From the IMG/VR virus record IMGVR_UViG_3300032240_000608, positions 1-64,000 of that record: a stretch of 64,000 nucleotides of DNA; one strand, given 5' to 3'. The notes under the pieces are model-generated. The model did not search any database. It was not told where the DNA came from and worked only from the letters and a program-made list of their open reading frames with translations. Numbering within the stretch: the first letter of the stretch is position 1; each line of letters begins with the position of its first letter. The DNA is from a virus. The position numbers and the translations under genes are program-made. This document shows, piece after piece, positions 39,600-47,820 of the stretch.

Positions 39600-39632
39600 A
39601 TAAATATAGTATGACCTTACGGAGCCATACTA
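39600..39632 (+). promoter_or_regulatory. Late promoter with read-through-only start-site hairpin
   Basis: ATAAATA (39600-39606) runs directly into TAGTATG (39607-39613), which pairs perfectly with CATACTA (39626-39632); the 12-base loop holds the ACGGAG ribosome site and ATG 39633 abuts the right arm. A late transcript starting about 39612 lacks the left arm, whereas read-through RNA folds and hides the site. Confidence 0.72.
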
Positions 39633-40280
39633 ATGAGAAACCTTATAACTAAAATCGAACTAGCAATGTTCGAATCCGCATTGAATCCTACAGACCCAGC
39701 CGAAGATTATGCGGCTAAAAAGAAAGCTCTGTATGATCTTGAAACCAACCCAAACGTTATGCAAGAGCCAGATCTTATGAAAGCAGTTGCTCAACGTAAA
39801 GCAGATCTTGAAAAAGAAGCTCACAAGCACGGGGTAAAAGAAACTTCAGTCTTAGAAAAAGCCCCCGAAGGTTGGGAAGGTACTGTCAAAGCTATGAAGA
39901 ACAAAGGTTACAAGAGCCATAAGAAAGAAGATATAGAAGAAGCAGGATGGAGAGGTGGTCCCAAAGGATACGATGACGACGGCAACCCATTAGGTGGCGG
40001 CTATGACGAGTATCAAGGTGATCCCTATGGTCACAAAGAAGCAGAACGTAATCGTCAAAGACGAGAAATGGAAGACTCTGGTACTTGGTATGTGAGAATC
40101 AACGGTAAGGTATTCAGAGACAAGGCCACAGGCCAGCCAGCAAAATTCACAGGAAAGAAACACGCCAATAGCGTGGCAGCTAAACTTGCATCAAAAGATT
40201 GGAACAAAGGTGCCAAAATTAAGTTGAGTACTAGTCCCGATGATAAGCCTGAAGAATTTAAACCAAAAGGCCAAATATAA
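39633..40280 (+). CDS. Modular capsid-core-like protein with [10 protein letters not shown] motif (215 aa)
   Basis: Highly charged and Lys/Glu-rich. Contains [19 protein letters not shown], a module also in the gene at 41538, an ESVLEKAPE-type acidic linker and a C-terminal domain starting SGTWYVRINGKVFRDKATG with GKKHANSVAAKLA, resembling known phage add-on modules. Genes of this composition in T4-like phages are often prohead core or internal proteins. First gene of a long late cluster. Confidence 0.7.
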   Translation: MRNLITKIELAMFESALNPTDPAEDYAAKKKALYDLETNPNVMQEPDLMKAVAQRKADLEKEAHKHGVKETSVLEKAPEGWEGTVKAMKNKGYKSHKKEDIEEAGWRGGPKGYDDDGNPLGGGYDEYQGDPYGHKEAERNRQRREMEDSGTWYVRINGKVFRDKATGQPAKFTGKKHANSVAAKLASKDWNKGAKIKLSTSPDDKPEEFKPKGQI

Positions 40281-40621
40281 TGGTAAAGTTATACGAAATG
40301 TTTAGCCCTATTGGTGGTCCAAATACAATGGACGAGCCGGAAGTAGATTGGGCCGACGATCTAAAGTTTTTTATCGACAACGATGACAGCTCTTTAGAGA
40401 ATCAACTGTTCCCAGCTATTAAAAAACATCGTAAGCACGTGGGCCATCCAGATGCTTACAAACTCTATATCAAACCTATAGAAAGCTGCTGTGAAGCATA
40501 CTGTCATAAATTTGATATTGAAGAAAAAGAAAAAAAGTTTCCTAAAGATCTATTAATTGAATTAGCTAAAAAAATAGCTGAAGAACAAGATAAACATATT
40601 GAAGCAGGCCACTATAAATGA
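40280..40621 (+). CDS. Hypothetical protein, 113 aa
   Basis: Acidic N-terminus, helical C-terminus; EVDWADDLKFFIDND and ESCCEAYCHKFDIEEKEK (three Cys and a His close together, possible metal site). No family recognised. Starts on the last base of the previous stop and overlaps the next start by 4 bases. Confidence 0.68.
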   Translation: MVKLYEMFSPIGGPNTMDEPEVDWADDLKFFIDNDDSSLENQLFPAIKKHRKHVGHPDAYKLYIKPIESCCEAYCHKFDIEEKEKKFPKDLLIELAKKIAEEQDKHIEAGHYK

Positions 40622-41541
40622 GATTTATCGATTTACTTGAGGAAGGCGTTAAACACATTACATTCTGCTTTGGCAGGATGAATCCTCCTACGATTGGCCA
40701 CGCTGAAGTTTTTAAAGCTATGGCCGGTGTCGGTGGTGACTACAAGATATTTGTCACACAAAGTCAAGACAAAAAAGAAAATCCCCTAAGCTATTCAGAA
40801 AAAGTTAAATTCATAAAAGCTATACATCCCGAGTATGCACAAAATGTTGTAGAAGATACTAACCTTAATACCATTGGCAAAGTATGTTCATATCTATATG
40901 ACCAAGGCTATCGCAATGCTACCTTTGTAGCGGGCAGCGATAGACTACCCCAGTTCCAAAAATTAATTGGAGACTACAACGGTGTTGAAGGAAAGGCGCA
41001 CGGCTTTTATAAATTTGAAACTTTAGATTTTAAATCTAGTGGGCAGCGTGATCCAGACAGTCCTGGCGTATCAGGAGTCAGTGCCAGCAAAGCTCGAGAA
41101 GCAGCAGCCACTGGAAACTTTGAAAAATTTGAAGAAGCTACCGGCGCTGGACAATATGCCAAGCCAATGTTTATTGCTGTACGTCAAGGTATGGGAATCA
41201 AAGATGCAGTAGGTGAAGCACTGCATCAACGATTAAAAGATCGTGTGGACTATATTACTGAAGCACCATTAGACTTTGATAAAGACTCTCCAACAGACAG
41301 CGAAATATACGGACACAAAGGTGTTAACCCTGCCAGTATTAAAACACGGATAGCAAGAGCACGTGGTCAACTTAAAGAATTAGCTGCCAGAGCAGATAGC
41401 GATGAATTAATTATGTGGGAAAGCATTGCCAATCACTTTCCAGAACTAGCAATGAATATCGAACAGATTAAACACGCTATAGAAGAACTGACTGCGATTA
41501 AAAGCAAAGGTGGTATCCGATCTAGGAACATCAAGATATGA
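40618..41541 (+). CDS. Nucleotidyltransferase (NMNAT/cytidylyltransferase-like) with extra C-terminal region (307 aa)
   Basis: N-terminal 185 residues form a Rossmann-like nucleotidyltransferase: FCFGRMNPPTIGHAEV holds the TxGH active motif, KIFVTQSQ, TFVAGSDR and VSASKAREAA (the ISSTxxR-like motif). Related enzymes make NAD or activated phospho-sugars/cytidine products. The C-terminal 120 residues are charged and helical, not part of the catalytic fold. Lies within the capsid-core-like cluster, so it may be packaged. Confidence 0.8.
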   Translation: MRFIDLLEEGVKHITFCFGRMNPPTIGHAEVFKAMAGVGGDYKIFVTQSQDKKENPLSYSEKVKFIKAIHPEYAQNVVEDTNLNTIGKVCSYLYDQGYRNATFVAGSDRLPQFQKLIGDYNGVEGKAHGFYKFETLDFKSSGQRDPDSPGVSGVSASKAREAAATGNFEKFEEATGAGQYAKPMFIAVRQGMGIKDAVGEALHQRLKDRVDYITEAPLDFDKDSPTDSEIYGHKGVNPASIKTRIARARGQLKELAARADSDELIMWESIANHFPELAMNIEQIKHAIEELTAIKSKGGIRSRNIKI

Positions 41542-42245
41542 AAGCCAAAGAATTCATACCATCCAGTAAGCCCCGCAACTTTGTAGCAAAGAATCAAAAG
41601 ACTGCAGGCGCAGGCGCACACAAAGATAAAAAACGAGCTGCCAAGCAAGGCGATGTTAAGCACAAAGGACAAGCTATGGCAGAAGGCGTTCATTGGCAAG
41701 ATATGAATCCACGTGTAGGTAGACGATTACTTAGCGTTTATAGAGATTTAGCATCTGGAATAGAACAGCACGGCGATGAAGATCAAGCAAGTGCATTGTA
41801 CAAAGAATTAGAATCAGTAGCAAAAGAAGAAGGTGTGCGTACTGAATTTAAAAATCTATTAAATTCTGCTCAACACAGCGCACATATGGATTTTGATACT
41901 AATCCGGGACATTTTAAAAATTGGTTTCCGTATGTTGGAGAATTTTTAGAAAAACTTTTTGGCCAGGACGAAGAACCTGATTTTGAATTAGACACGAACG
42001 AGTCTGCTCCTAAAGGATGGGAAGGCACAGTTAAAGCAATGAAGAAGCATAAAGAAATTGATAATCCTTGGGCATTGGCACACTATATGAAAAACAAAGG
42101 CTACAAGAGCCATAAGAAAGAACAAGTAGAAGAAAAAAAGAAATACCCGTTTGCTGGTGCTAAAGTGGGACAGAAAGAAGGGCCAGCAGGACAATTACGT
42201 ACAGGCCCAGCTCGCGCTGGGAAATTAGTAGGCGGCGGTGTATGA
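41538..42245 (+). CDS. Modular basic protein sharing the [10 protein letters not shown] module (235 aa)
   Basis: Basic Lys-rich N-terminus ([19 protein letters not shown]), helical middle, then [37 protein letters not shown], the fuller form of the module in 39633, and a Gly/Ala/Lys tail. Linker EQVEEKKK resembles the ESxEE linkers of neighbours. Likely prohead-core or internal-type protein, inferred from composition and position. Overlaps the A-type carrier by 4 bases. Confidence 0.68.
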   Translation: MKAKEFIPSSKPRNFVAKNQKTAGAGAHKDKKRAAKQGDVKHKGQAMAEGVHWQDMNPRVGRRLLSVYRDLASGIEQHGDEDQASALYKELESVAKEEGVRTEFKNLLNSAQHSAHMDFDTNPGHFKNWFPYVGEFLEKLFGQDEEPDFELDTNESAPKGWEGTVKAMKKHKEIDNPWALAHYMKNKGYKSHKKEQVEEKKKYPFAGAKVGQKEGPAGQLRTGPARAGKLVGGGV

Positions 42246-42568
42246 TTGAAATAACAGACTCAGCTAAGACTAAGATACTCGACCTACTTGCAGAAGAAGG
42301 CAATCCTAAACTAGCACTACGTACATTTGTACAAGGTGGTGGTTGTTCAGGCTTTAGCTATGGCTTTACATTTGACGAAGAAGTAAACGAAGATGATTTT
42401 ACATTTCCGTTAAACGAACAATACAATGTATTAGTAGACGCGATGAGTATGCAGTATCTTACAGGTGCAGAAATAGATTACAAAGAAGAAGTTATAGGCA
42501 GTCAGTTTGTGATTAAAAATCCAAATGCTCAAACAAGTTGTGGTTGCGGGAGTTCATTTTCAGTATGA
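42242..42568 (+). CDS. Second A-type Fe-S carrier, ErpA/IscA-like (108 aa)
   Basis: C35 in [13 protein letters not shown] and C100/C102 in [10 protein letters not shown] are the three ligands; FDEEVNEDD and [11 protein letters not shown] are typical of ErpA-type members, closer to ErpA than the iscA at 8329 by its GGGCSG motif. It sits apart from iscU in the capsid-core-like cluster, so may be expressed late. Confidence 0.92.
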   Translation: MIEITDSAKTKILDLLAEEGNPKLALRTFVQGGGCSGFSYGFTFDEEVNEDDFTFPLNEQYNVLVDAMSMQYLTGAEIDYKEEVIGSQFVIKNPNAQTSCGCGSSFSV

Positions 42569-42759
42569 AACAATATCGTGTAACTTATAAAGTAGATACC
42601 AGTGAAGGTGACGAATGCGTCTTAGACGCTAATGATCCCTTACACAAAATGAAAGAGGGAATGTTTCTTGGAAGTGTTCCCGGAGTTGATACCTATTTGG
42701 TATACCCAGAAATCAAAGGAGAAGAGGATCATCCAAACAATCCCTATAGTCAAGTATGA
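42565..42759 (+). CDS. Small hypothetical protein, 64 aa
   Basis: [20 protein letters not shown]... is beta-rich and acidic, unknown. ATG 42565 overlaps the preceding TGA (ATGA); the in-frame start at 42538 lies deeper in the Fe-S gene and is less likely. Overlaps the next gene by 4 bases. Confidence 0.65.
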   Translation: MKQYRVTYKVDTSEGDECVLDANDPLHKMKEGMFLGSVPGVDTYLVYPEIKGEEDHPNNPYSQV

Positions 42760-43709
42760 AAATAACAGAAATTTTATCCGAAGCTAAAGCAGTCAAACAA
42801 AGACTGGACCCTAAGTGTTGGAAGGGCAAGCACAAAGAAGGCACCAAGGTCAAAGGTGGTGTTAGAGTCAACAACTGTGTGCCTAATGAATCTGTTGAAG
42901 AAGCTGCTAATGCTGCACAACAGGCTGCTATTGCCATTGCCAAGAAGAAAAAGAAAAGTGCGCCCAATGAATCAGTAGAAGAAAGTGGACTACAACGATA
43001 TACCGGTATCAAGAAATACGGCAAGAAAGGATTTGAAGAACTGCAAAAAGCAGGACGTGAAGGTGCCGATGAAGAAGAAAAAGGTCGCATCAAAGACAAG
43101 TATTTGCCAAAAAAAGAAAGCGTAGAGGAAGAGTGGAGTAAGAAGTACAAGAACAGTATCAACTGCTCACATCCTAAAGGCTTTTCGCAAAAGGCACATT
43201 GTGCTGGCAAGAAGAAGCACAATGAAAGCGTTGAAATGGAAATGACCTGTCCGGATTGCGGAATATCAGAAGGCTACGAGCTAGATCGTATAAGACAGCT
43301 CAGCGGGTTAACTAACGAAGATTTTGAACAACAGTTTGACCTAATAGAAGAAATGGTAGAAGCATTTGCAGAAGCACACGGAGTTGACAGTGAAGTTATC
43401 TGGGAAGACTTTGAAACTGTAGACGATCACGAACTACTGGACGAGTCAGCTGCTTGGCACAGAAAAGCAGGTAAGAGCAAAAGTGGGGGACTTAACAAAA
43501 AAGGTGTTGCCAGCTATCGCAGAGAACATCCAGGTAGCAAATTACAAACTGCTGTAACTACTAAACCTAGTAAGTTAAAGAAAGGTAGTAAAGCTGCCAA
43601 ACGTCGTAAATCATTCTGTGCTAGAATGGGCGGGATGAAAGGCGCAATGAAAAAACCTAATGGTAAACCTACACGTAAAGCATTAGCGTTGAGAAAGTGG
43701 CACTGCTAA
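42756..43709 (+). CDS. Beads-on-a-string protein of small phage modules (317 aa)
   Basis: Four modules separated by acidic linkers. LDPKCWKGKHKEGTKVKGG is a DUF5872-like module. GLQRYTGIKKYGKKGFEELQ is a helical module. WSKKYKNSINCSHPKGFSQK plus AHCAGKKKHNE is a Cys/His module. AWHRKAGKSKSGGLNKKG to KAAKRRKSFCARMGG and ending RKALALRKWHC is a DUF6321-like module. Linkers NESVEEAA, NESVEESG, KESVEEEW and NESVEMEM recur. The strongly basic modules suggest DNA or RNA contact inside the capsid. The DUF names are from memory. Confidence 0.75.
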   Translation: MKITEILSEAKAVKQRLDPKCWKGKHKEGTKVKGGVRVNNCVPNESVEEAANAAQQAAIAIAKKKKKSAPNESVEESGLQRYTGIKKYGKKGFEELQKAGREGADEEEKGRIKDKYLPKKESVEEEWSKKYKNSINCSHPKGFSQKAHCAGKKKHNESVEMEMTCPDCGISEGYELDRIRQLSGLTNEDFEQQFDLIEEMVEAFAEAHGVDSEVIWEDFETVDDHELLDESAAWHRKAGKSKSGGLNKKGVASYRREHPGSKLQTAVTTKPSKLKKGSKAAKRRKSFCARMGGMKGAMKKPNGKPTRKALALRKWHC

Positions 43710-45575
43710 ATGCGAGCAAGTGATTTAAACTTGCCAGACGGAATGGAAGTCTATGTTGATATGGACGGAGTGGTTGCCGATTTCTTTACCGAGTATGCAA
43801 AACTAGCAGGGGTCACACACGGAAACTATCGAGATATTCCTCCTGCTAAAGTAGATCCTACACTAGATAAAATGGTAGGTACAGATTTCTTTGCACGGCT
43901 ACCAAAGTTTCCTACAGCAGATAAACTGCTACAGATAGTAGTAGATGCTGCCGGTTCATATAATATTTGCTCTAGCCCACTGCGTGGGGATCACGAAGGA
44001 TCAGAAAAATACAAAAACATCTGGATTAAGAAACATCTTAATCCGCAACCTAAACATATCTATATCGTTGCTAACAAAGCCAAGTATGCTAAAAGCAGCA
44101 ATGGTATGCCTAATGTATTAATCGACGATCGTGGCAGTAATATCTCAGCTTGGGAAGCCGCGGGCGGCATTGGTATCAAGTATCAGGCAGACGAAGACAG
44201 TCTTAAAGTTATCCTTGAAGGACTTAAACGTGCTCGTCGTGTTGCCAAAGGTGAACAAGAACACGAGCCACAAAAATTGCAGAGTCTAGATCGAGGCAAG
44301 ATGATTGCTGTACACACTAGTGGTGATAAAGACGAAAGTATTAATTTAGAAAATTTTGCTGATGGTAAGAAACCGGGACGTAAAGGACTTGCTAAACGTT
44401 CAGGAGTTAATACCAAAGCCAGCGTAAGTAGTCTACGTAAGACAGCCAAACACAGCTCGGGTGAGAAAGCACGTATGGCTCATTGGCTGGCTAATATGAA
44501 AGCTGGTAGGGCGAAGGCTAAAAATGAAGGTGAGGGAGATCCCGAAGGATTGCCGCATCTAACCAAAACACTGCTAAAACATATTGTTGACGAGGTCGGC
44601 ACAGAAGGCGCACACGCTATTATCAAAAGCCTAACGTGGGGTGACGGTGCTGCTAAAGAATTCTTACATTTGATTGTAAAAGACCTAGAACAGAATCTCG
44701 ATCATAATGATATCGACGAAGCAGGTTTTTTAAGTTTTCTTAAAACTGAACCTCCTAAAAAGAAATGGAATCCTGCTAAAGATTCTAGAGTTGTTAGTAA
44801 TAAGAAAGATGACAACGCTTGGATTAAACTCTTGTTAGATAAGCATCGTAGAGGTATTGAACTAACTGATCGCGAATGGGATTCTATTAAGCAATGGAAA
44901 CTAAAACGTGATATGCAAGGCGAGCAGTTTGAAGAAGGTTGGAAAGATATCGCTGCTGCTGGCGCACTTGCTACAGGACTGGCATTTGGTCACGCAGGCG
45001 ATGCAGAAGCTAAACCTAAGAATCACGAAAGACCAGCTGTTACACAACAGGCCAAAGCACCTGCTAAGAAAGTAAGTCCTGCAGAAGCAGAAGCTATCCT
45101 AAAAAAGGTAGCAACAAAAGCTGGCATACAGGGAACAGAGCTTGCGCAGTTTATGGCACAATGCCAACACGAAACACTCAACTTTACCGAGATGAAAGAG
45201 ATAGGTGGCAGTTTAGATTTCAAGAAATACGATCCAAAACACGCACCTAGGAAAGCAAAGATACTAGGAAACACAAAAACAGGTGACGGTTCACGCTATG
45301 CCGGTCGTGGGTTTATACAACTTACTGGCCGTGAAAACTATAAGAAAGCGGGTGATGCTCTAGGACTACCGTTAGAAAAACATCCGGAAATGGTTGAAAA
45401 TCCGATAACTGCTGCCAAGGTAGCAGTATGGTACTGGAAGAACCGAGTACAGGCCAAAGTGGCTAATTTCAACGATACAGCCGAAGTCACCAAACATATT
45501 AACCCTGCCCTGCGTGGTTTAGACAGTAGACAGTCAGCATTTAAAGATTACAAGCTACAGATAGCACAACGGTAA
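43710..45575 (+). CDS. Fusion: HAD nucleotidase + basic module + GH19 wall hydrolase (621 aa)
   Basis: Residues 12-170: HAD-type 5'(3')-nucleotidase with D17-M-D19-G-V-V-ADF, CSSPLRG and IDDRGSN. Residues 210-272: basic module GKKPGRKGLAKRSGVNTKAS, then GEKARMAHWLANMKAG. Residues 285-405: helical part. Residues about 410-435: hydrophobic signal-like stretch DIAAAGALATGLAFGHAGDA. Residues 455-621: GH19 domain with catalytic E488 (QCQHETLNF) and GRGFIQLTGRENY. A nucleotide enzyme and a wall hydrolase in one chain is unusual; packaged and injected multi-task protein is one explanation. Confidence 0.82.
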   Translation: MRASDLNLPDGMEVYVDMDGVVADFFTEYAKLAGVTHGNYRDIPPAKVDPTLDKMVGTDFFARLPKFPTADKLLQIVVDAAGSYNICSSPLRGDHEGSEKYKNIWIKKHLNPQPKHIYIVANKAKYAKSSNGMPNVLIDDRGSNISAWEAAGGIGIKYQADEDSLKVILEGLKRARRVAKGEQEHEPQKLQSLDRGKMIAVHTSGDKDESINLENFADGKKPGRKGLAKRSGVNTKASVSSLRKTAKHSSGEKARMAHWLANMKAGRAKAKNEGEGDPEGLPHLTKTLLKHIVDEVGTEGAHAIIKSLTWGDGAAKEFLHLIVKDLEQNLDHNDIDEAGFLSFLKTEPPKKKWNPAKDSRVVSNKKDDNAWIKLLLDKHRRGIELTDREWDSIKQWKLKRDMQGEQFEEGWKDIAAAGALATGLAFGHAGDAEAKPKNHERPAVTQQAKAPAKKVSPAEAEAILKKVATKAGIQGTELAQFMAQCQHETLNFTEMKEIGGSLDFKKYDPKHAPRKAKILGNTKTGDGSRYAGRGFIQLTGRENYKKAGDALGLPLEKHPEMVENPITAAKVAVWYWKNRVQAKVANFNDTAEVTKHINPALRGLDSRQSAFKDYKLQIAQR

Positions 45576-45578
45576 ATA
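45572..45578 (+). promoter_or_regulatory. Late-type box at a leaderless start
   Basis: GTAAATA overlaps the previous stop; 4 bases (TAGT) follow before ATG 45583. No ribosome site is visible. Confidence 0.5.
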
Positions 45579-45582
45579 TAGT

Positions 45583-45765
45583 ATGAGAATTAAAGAAATC
45601 TTCGAAGCAGCATCCGCCGGCGCTACAAGTGCCGCAAATATAGGTACGATGCCTATGCAGGGTGGTGGTTCTAGCGTAGGTACATTATTTGGTGGTAGCT
45701 ATGGCCAAAAAACACCAGCTAAACGCAAACCAAAGACTCGTAAAGAATCTATTATCAGAAGATAA
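45583..45765 (+). CDS. Small Gly/Ser/Ala-rich protein, 60 aa
   Basis: Short helix MRIKEIFEAASAGATSAAN, then a Gly/Ser-rich linker and a basic tail (KTPAKRKPKTRKESIIRR). The opening is like the MRIKEIxEAASAGATxAG start of other phage core-type proteins. Probably capsid-internal. Late box 4 bases upstream. Confidence 0.65.
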   Translation: MRIKEIFEAASAGATSAANIGTMPMQGGGSSVGTLFGGSYGQKTPAKRKPKTRKESIIRR

Positions 45766-45768
45766 ATA
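45762..45768 (+). promoter_or_regulatory. Late-type promoter box with a 3-codon mini-ORF
   Basis: ATAAATA overlaps the preceding TAA. Four bases later ATG-GAC-CTT-TAA (45773-45784) lies at the expected transcript start; the real gene begins at 45802 behind TTAGGAATAACTAAA. Confidence 0.55.
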
Positions 45769-45801
45769 CAATATGGACCTTTAAACTTAGGAATAACTAA
45801 A

Positions 45802-46605
45802 ATGGATTTCAAATCACTTATCAATAAACTAGACAGTATGGAAGCACCCGCTAAAGCTATCGCTGCTCCAGAACTACCAAAAAGCGTACAGCTAAACGAA
45901 GATGCTCAACTGCGTGTTTTAAGCGGACGTACAACGTATGTTGCCGAAGCTAAAAAGATGAAAGAAGAAGATGAGATGAAAACTGGCGACAGTAAAAAGA
46001 CATCAACTGGTGGTACTGTTACTAAAACTAAAACAGGTATCGTTCACAAGGCTGGTAACAACTACAGCGGCAAGGCTGCTGAGAAAGAAGATAAAAAGAA
46101 AACCGACGAGTCCATCGAAGAAGCATCTGACAAAAAGAAAGCTGCTCAAGAAAAGTTTAAAGCAATGATCGCTAAGAAGAAAGGCGACAAGAAAGAAGAA
46201 GTTAAAGAAGGTTCAAAACCAGATTTCTTAGACATCGACGGCGATGGCGACAAGAAAGAGCCAATGAAGAAAGCTGCCAAAGACAAGAAAGCAGGTCCTA
46301 AGAAAGGTGTAAATCCATTTGCTAAGAAAAACGAAAGCGCAATGATGCCAAAAGGCAAGAAGCGTCCAGTTAAAGAATCTTTTGAACAAAAACTAACTTT
46401 TAAAGAAATGGTTAAGCTAGTTCAGGAAAGTGGTGGTCAACAACAGATTGATGCAGTAGACAAAGAATTGTTTGCCTGGGCTAAACGTGTTGCATCAACT
46501 AAGTTCAACGAATCAACTAAAGCAGAATTGTACGCAGGTGTAGTATACGAGCGTATGGGTGGTGCTTTTGAAATGTACGATGTACTAGCCGAAACACAAA
46601 AATAA
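45802..46605 (+). CDS. Lys/Glu-rich capsid-core-like protein with Dx[DN]xDG loop (267 aa)
   Basis: Strongly charged (Lys, Glu, Asp). Segment KPDFLDIDGDGDKKEPMKKA is an EF-hand-like calcium loop found in phage core-type proteins. Linkers TDESIEEAS and VKESFEQKL match the ESxE(E/Q) pattern of neighbours; the last 75 residues form a separate helical domain (EMVKLVQESGG to MYDVLAETQK). High charge and abundance of late signals fit a scaffold or core protein. Confidence 0.72.
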   Translation: MDFKSLINKLDSMEAPAKAIAAPELPKSVQLNEDAQLRVLSGRTTYVAEAKKMKEEDEMKTGDSKKTSTGGTVTKTKTGIVHKAGNNYSGKAAEKEDKKKTDESIEEASDKKKAAQEKFKAMIAKKKGDKKEEVKEGSKPDFLDIDGDGDKKEPMKKAAKDKKAGPKKGVNPFAKKNESAMMPKGKKRPVKESFEQKLTFKEMVKLVQESGGQQQIDAVDKELFAWAKRVASTKFNESTKAELYAGVVYERMGGAFEMYDVLAETQK

Positions 46606-46627
46606 TTTAATTTACCCAAATTAACCC

Positions 46628-46659
46628 AAAAGCCAGCAAATTACTTGACTGGCTTTTTT
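46628..46659 (+). terminator. Intrinsic terminator closing the capsid-core cluster
   Basis: AAAAGCCAG (46628-46636) pairs with CTGGCTTTT (46649-46657), 12-base loop, then T's. The -35 box of the following promoter spans the loop and the first bases of the right arm. Confidence 0.85.
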
Positions 46660-46673
46660 GTTGACTATATAAT
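46645..46673 (+). promoter_or_regulatory. Sigma70 promoter nested in the terminator
   Basis: TTGACT (46645-46650), 17 bases, TATAAT (46668-46673). Reads into dsbA (ATG 46695, AGGAGA site). Same arrangement as 34871-34909. Confidence 0.82.
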
Positions 46674-46694
46674 AGTCTTATAGGAGAGATTATT

Positions 46695-46958
46695 ATGTCA
46701 ACAAGAATGTACGGTCCGGAAGAGAAAGCAAAGCTAGAACGCCTTATCAATGAAGGTGGAAATGTATTACGTGAACTAGAAGACCTTAAAGAGGGTCTCA
46801 AAGAAACTGTTAAAGCCGTTGCAGAAGAACTACAAATCAAACCTAGTGTTATCAATAAGGCAATTGCCATTGCACACAAAGATAATTGGAAGGATCACGA
46901 ACAAGAATGGAACGATATCGAAATGATCCTTGGCGTTACAAAGCGTCTCCCTGAATGA
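46695..46958 (+). CDS. dsbA: DsbA-like double-stranded DNA-binding protein (87 aa)
   Basis: Resembles T4 DsbA, a small dsDNA-binding protein that assists late transcription. GPEEKAKLERLINEG, a long helix, then INKAIAIAHKDNW with an acidic end, matching the 'LL.LYHKDN' C-terminal of T4 DsbA. First gene of a sigma70-driven unit leading to the polymerase. Confidence 0.75.
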   Translation: MSTRMYGPEEKAKLERLINEGGNVLRELEDLKEGLKETVKAVAEELQIKPSVINKAIAIAHKDNWKDHEQEWNDIEMILGVTKRLPE

Positions 46959-47248
46959 TTATTGATGTTTTTAAACCTACTGTAGATTGGATCCGAGATG
47001 ACTACAATACTCATCCCTTTCGGTTTTTTATTGAATTACTTGCTTGGGCTGTGTCTATTGGGTGCAGTATCACTATGGCCGTCACCGTGCCTAATCCGCC
47101 ACTACTCGCGTTATATCCTGTTTGGATTAGTGGCTGTGCTATGTATGCTTGGGCTGCTTATACTAGGAAATCATTTGGGATGTTGGCTAACTACATCCTG
47201 TTGACCACTATCGATACCTTTGGTTTGATTAGGATGTTACTTAATTGA
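46955..47248 (+). CDS. Inner-membrane protein, 97 aa
   Basis: About three hydrophobic segments (residues 23-42, 47-67, 74-95) with DWIRDDYNTHPFRF at the start and YTRKSFGMLANYILLTTID late. Small proteins of this pattern are common in T4-like aquatic phages; role unknown, some resemblance to transporter fragments such as PnuC is too weak to use. Overlaps both neighbours by 4 bases. Confidence 0.7.
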   Translation: MIIDVFKPTVDWIRDDYNTHPFRFFIELLAWAVSIGCSITMAVTVPNPPLLALYPVWISGCAMYAWAAYTRKSFGMLANYILLTTIDTFGLIRMLLN

Positions 47249-47820
47249 AAACACATTATGTATTTCCCACACCGTTTTATGAATTTGATCTATCAGATTT
47301 GACTGAACAGTTGTTGGAGATGATCGCTGAAGAGCCAAACTCATTAAGTCCGAACTATCCAAGTATTACACAGACTAATGATCAAATTCTACACGAAAAT
47401 GAAAAGTGGAAATTTCTTAAAGATCGAATAGAAGACTGTTTGTTAGAAATACAAAAGACGGACGGATATGATCCTGCATTTGGTCATTTACGTATCAGCA
47501 GATTATGGGCTAATATTTCATTAAAGAGTTCTGGTTCTGAACATACACAGCATCGACATCCTATGAGTTTGTTAAGTGGCATTCTGTATCTTACAGAGGG
47601 ATCTTCAACAAAGTTTATGGATCCCTGCTATGCTAGAAGTTTGTCAGGTGTTGAAATTCCAAATGATAAATTGTTTGATCATTTATTGATTCCACCTCAG
47701 CCAGGGAAAATGATTGTTTTCCCCAGTTACGTACAACATCTAACAATGCCGCATTACAGTCAAGATAATCATCGAATAACAATGGCGTGGAACAGTTTGC
47801 CTGAAAGAATGGTGCCTTGA
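47245..47820 (+). CDS. 2OG-Fe(II) oxygenase-like protein (191 aa)
   Basis: Double-stranded beta-helix pattern of the phage 2OG oxygenases: THYVFPTPFYEFDL start, SEHTQHRHPMSLLSGILYLT (metal His), KFMDPCYAR, then GKMIVFPSYVQHLTMPHYSQ (distal His) and NHRITMAWN with Arg for 2-oxoglutarate. Such enzymes hydroxylate proteins or small molecules; many T4-like phages carry several. TTG 47245 is the only start consistent with overlap with the previous stop. Confidence 0.72.
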   Translation: MKTHYVFPTPFYEFDLSDLTEQLLEMIAEEPNSLSPNYPSITQTNDQILHENEKWKFLKDRIEDCLLEIQKTDGYDPAFGHLRISRLWANISLKSSGSEHTQHRHPMSLLSGILYLTEGSSTKFMDPCYARSLSGVEIPNDKLFDHLLIPPQPGKMIVFPSYVQHLTMPHYSQDNHRITMAWNSLPERMVP

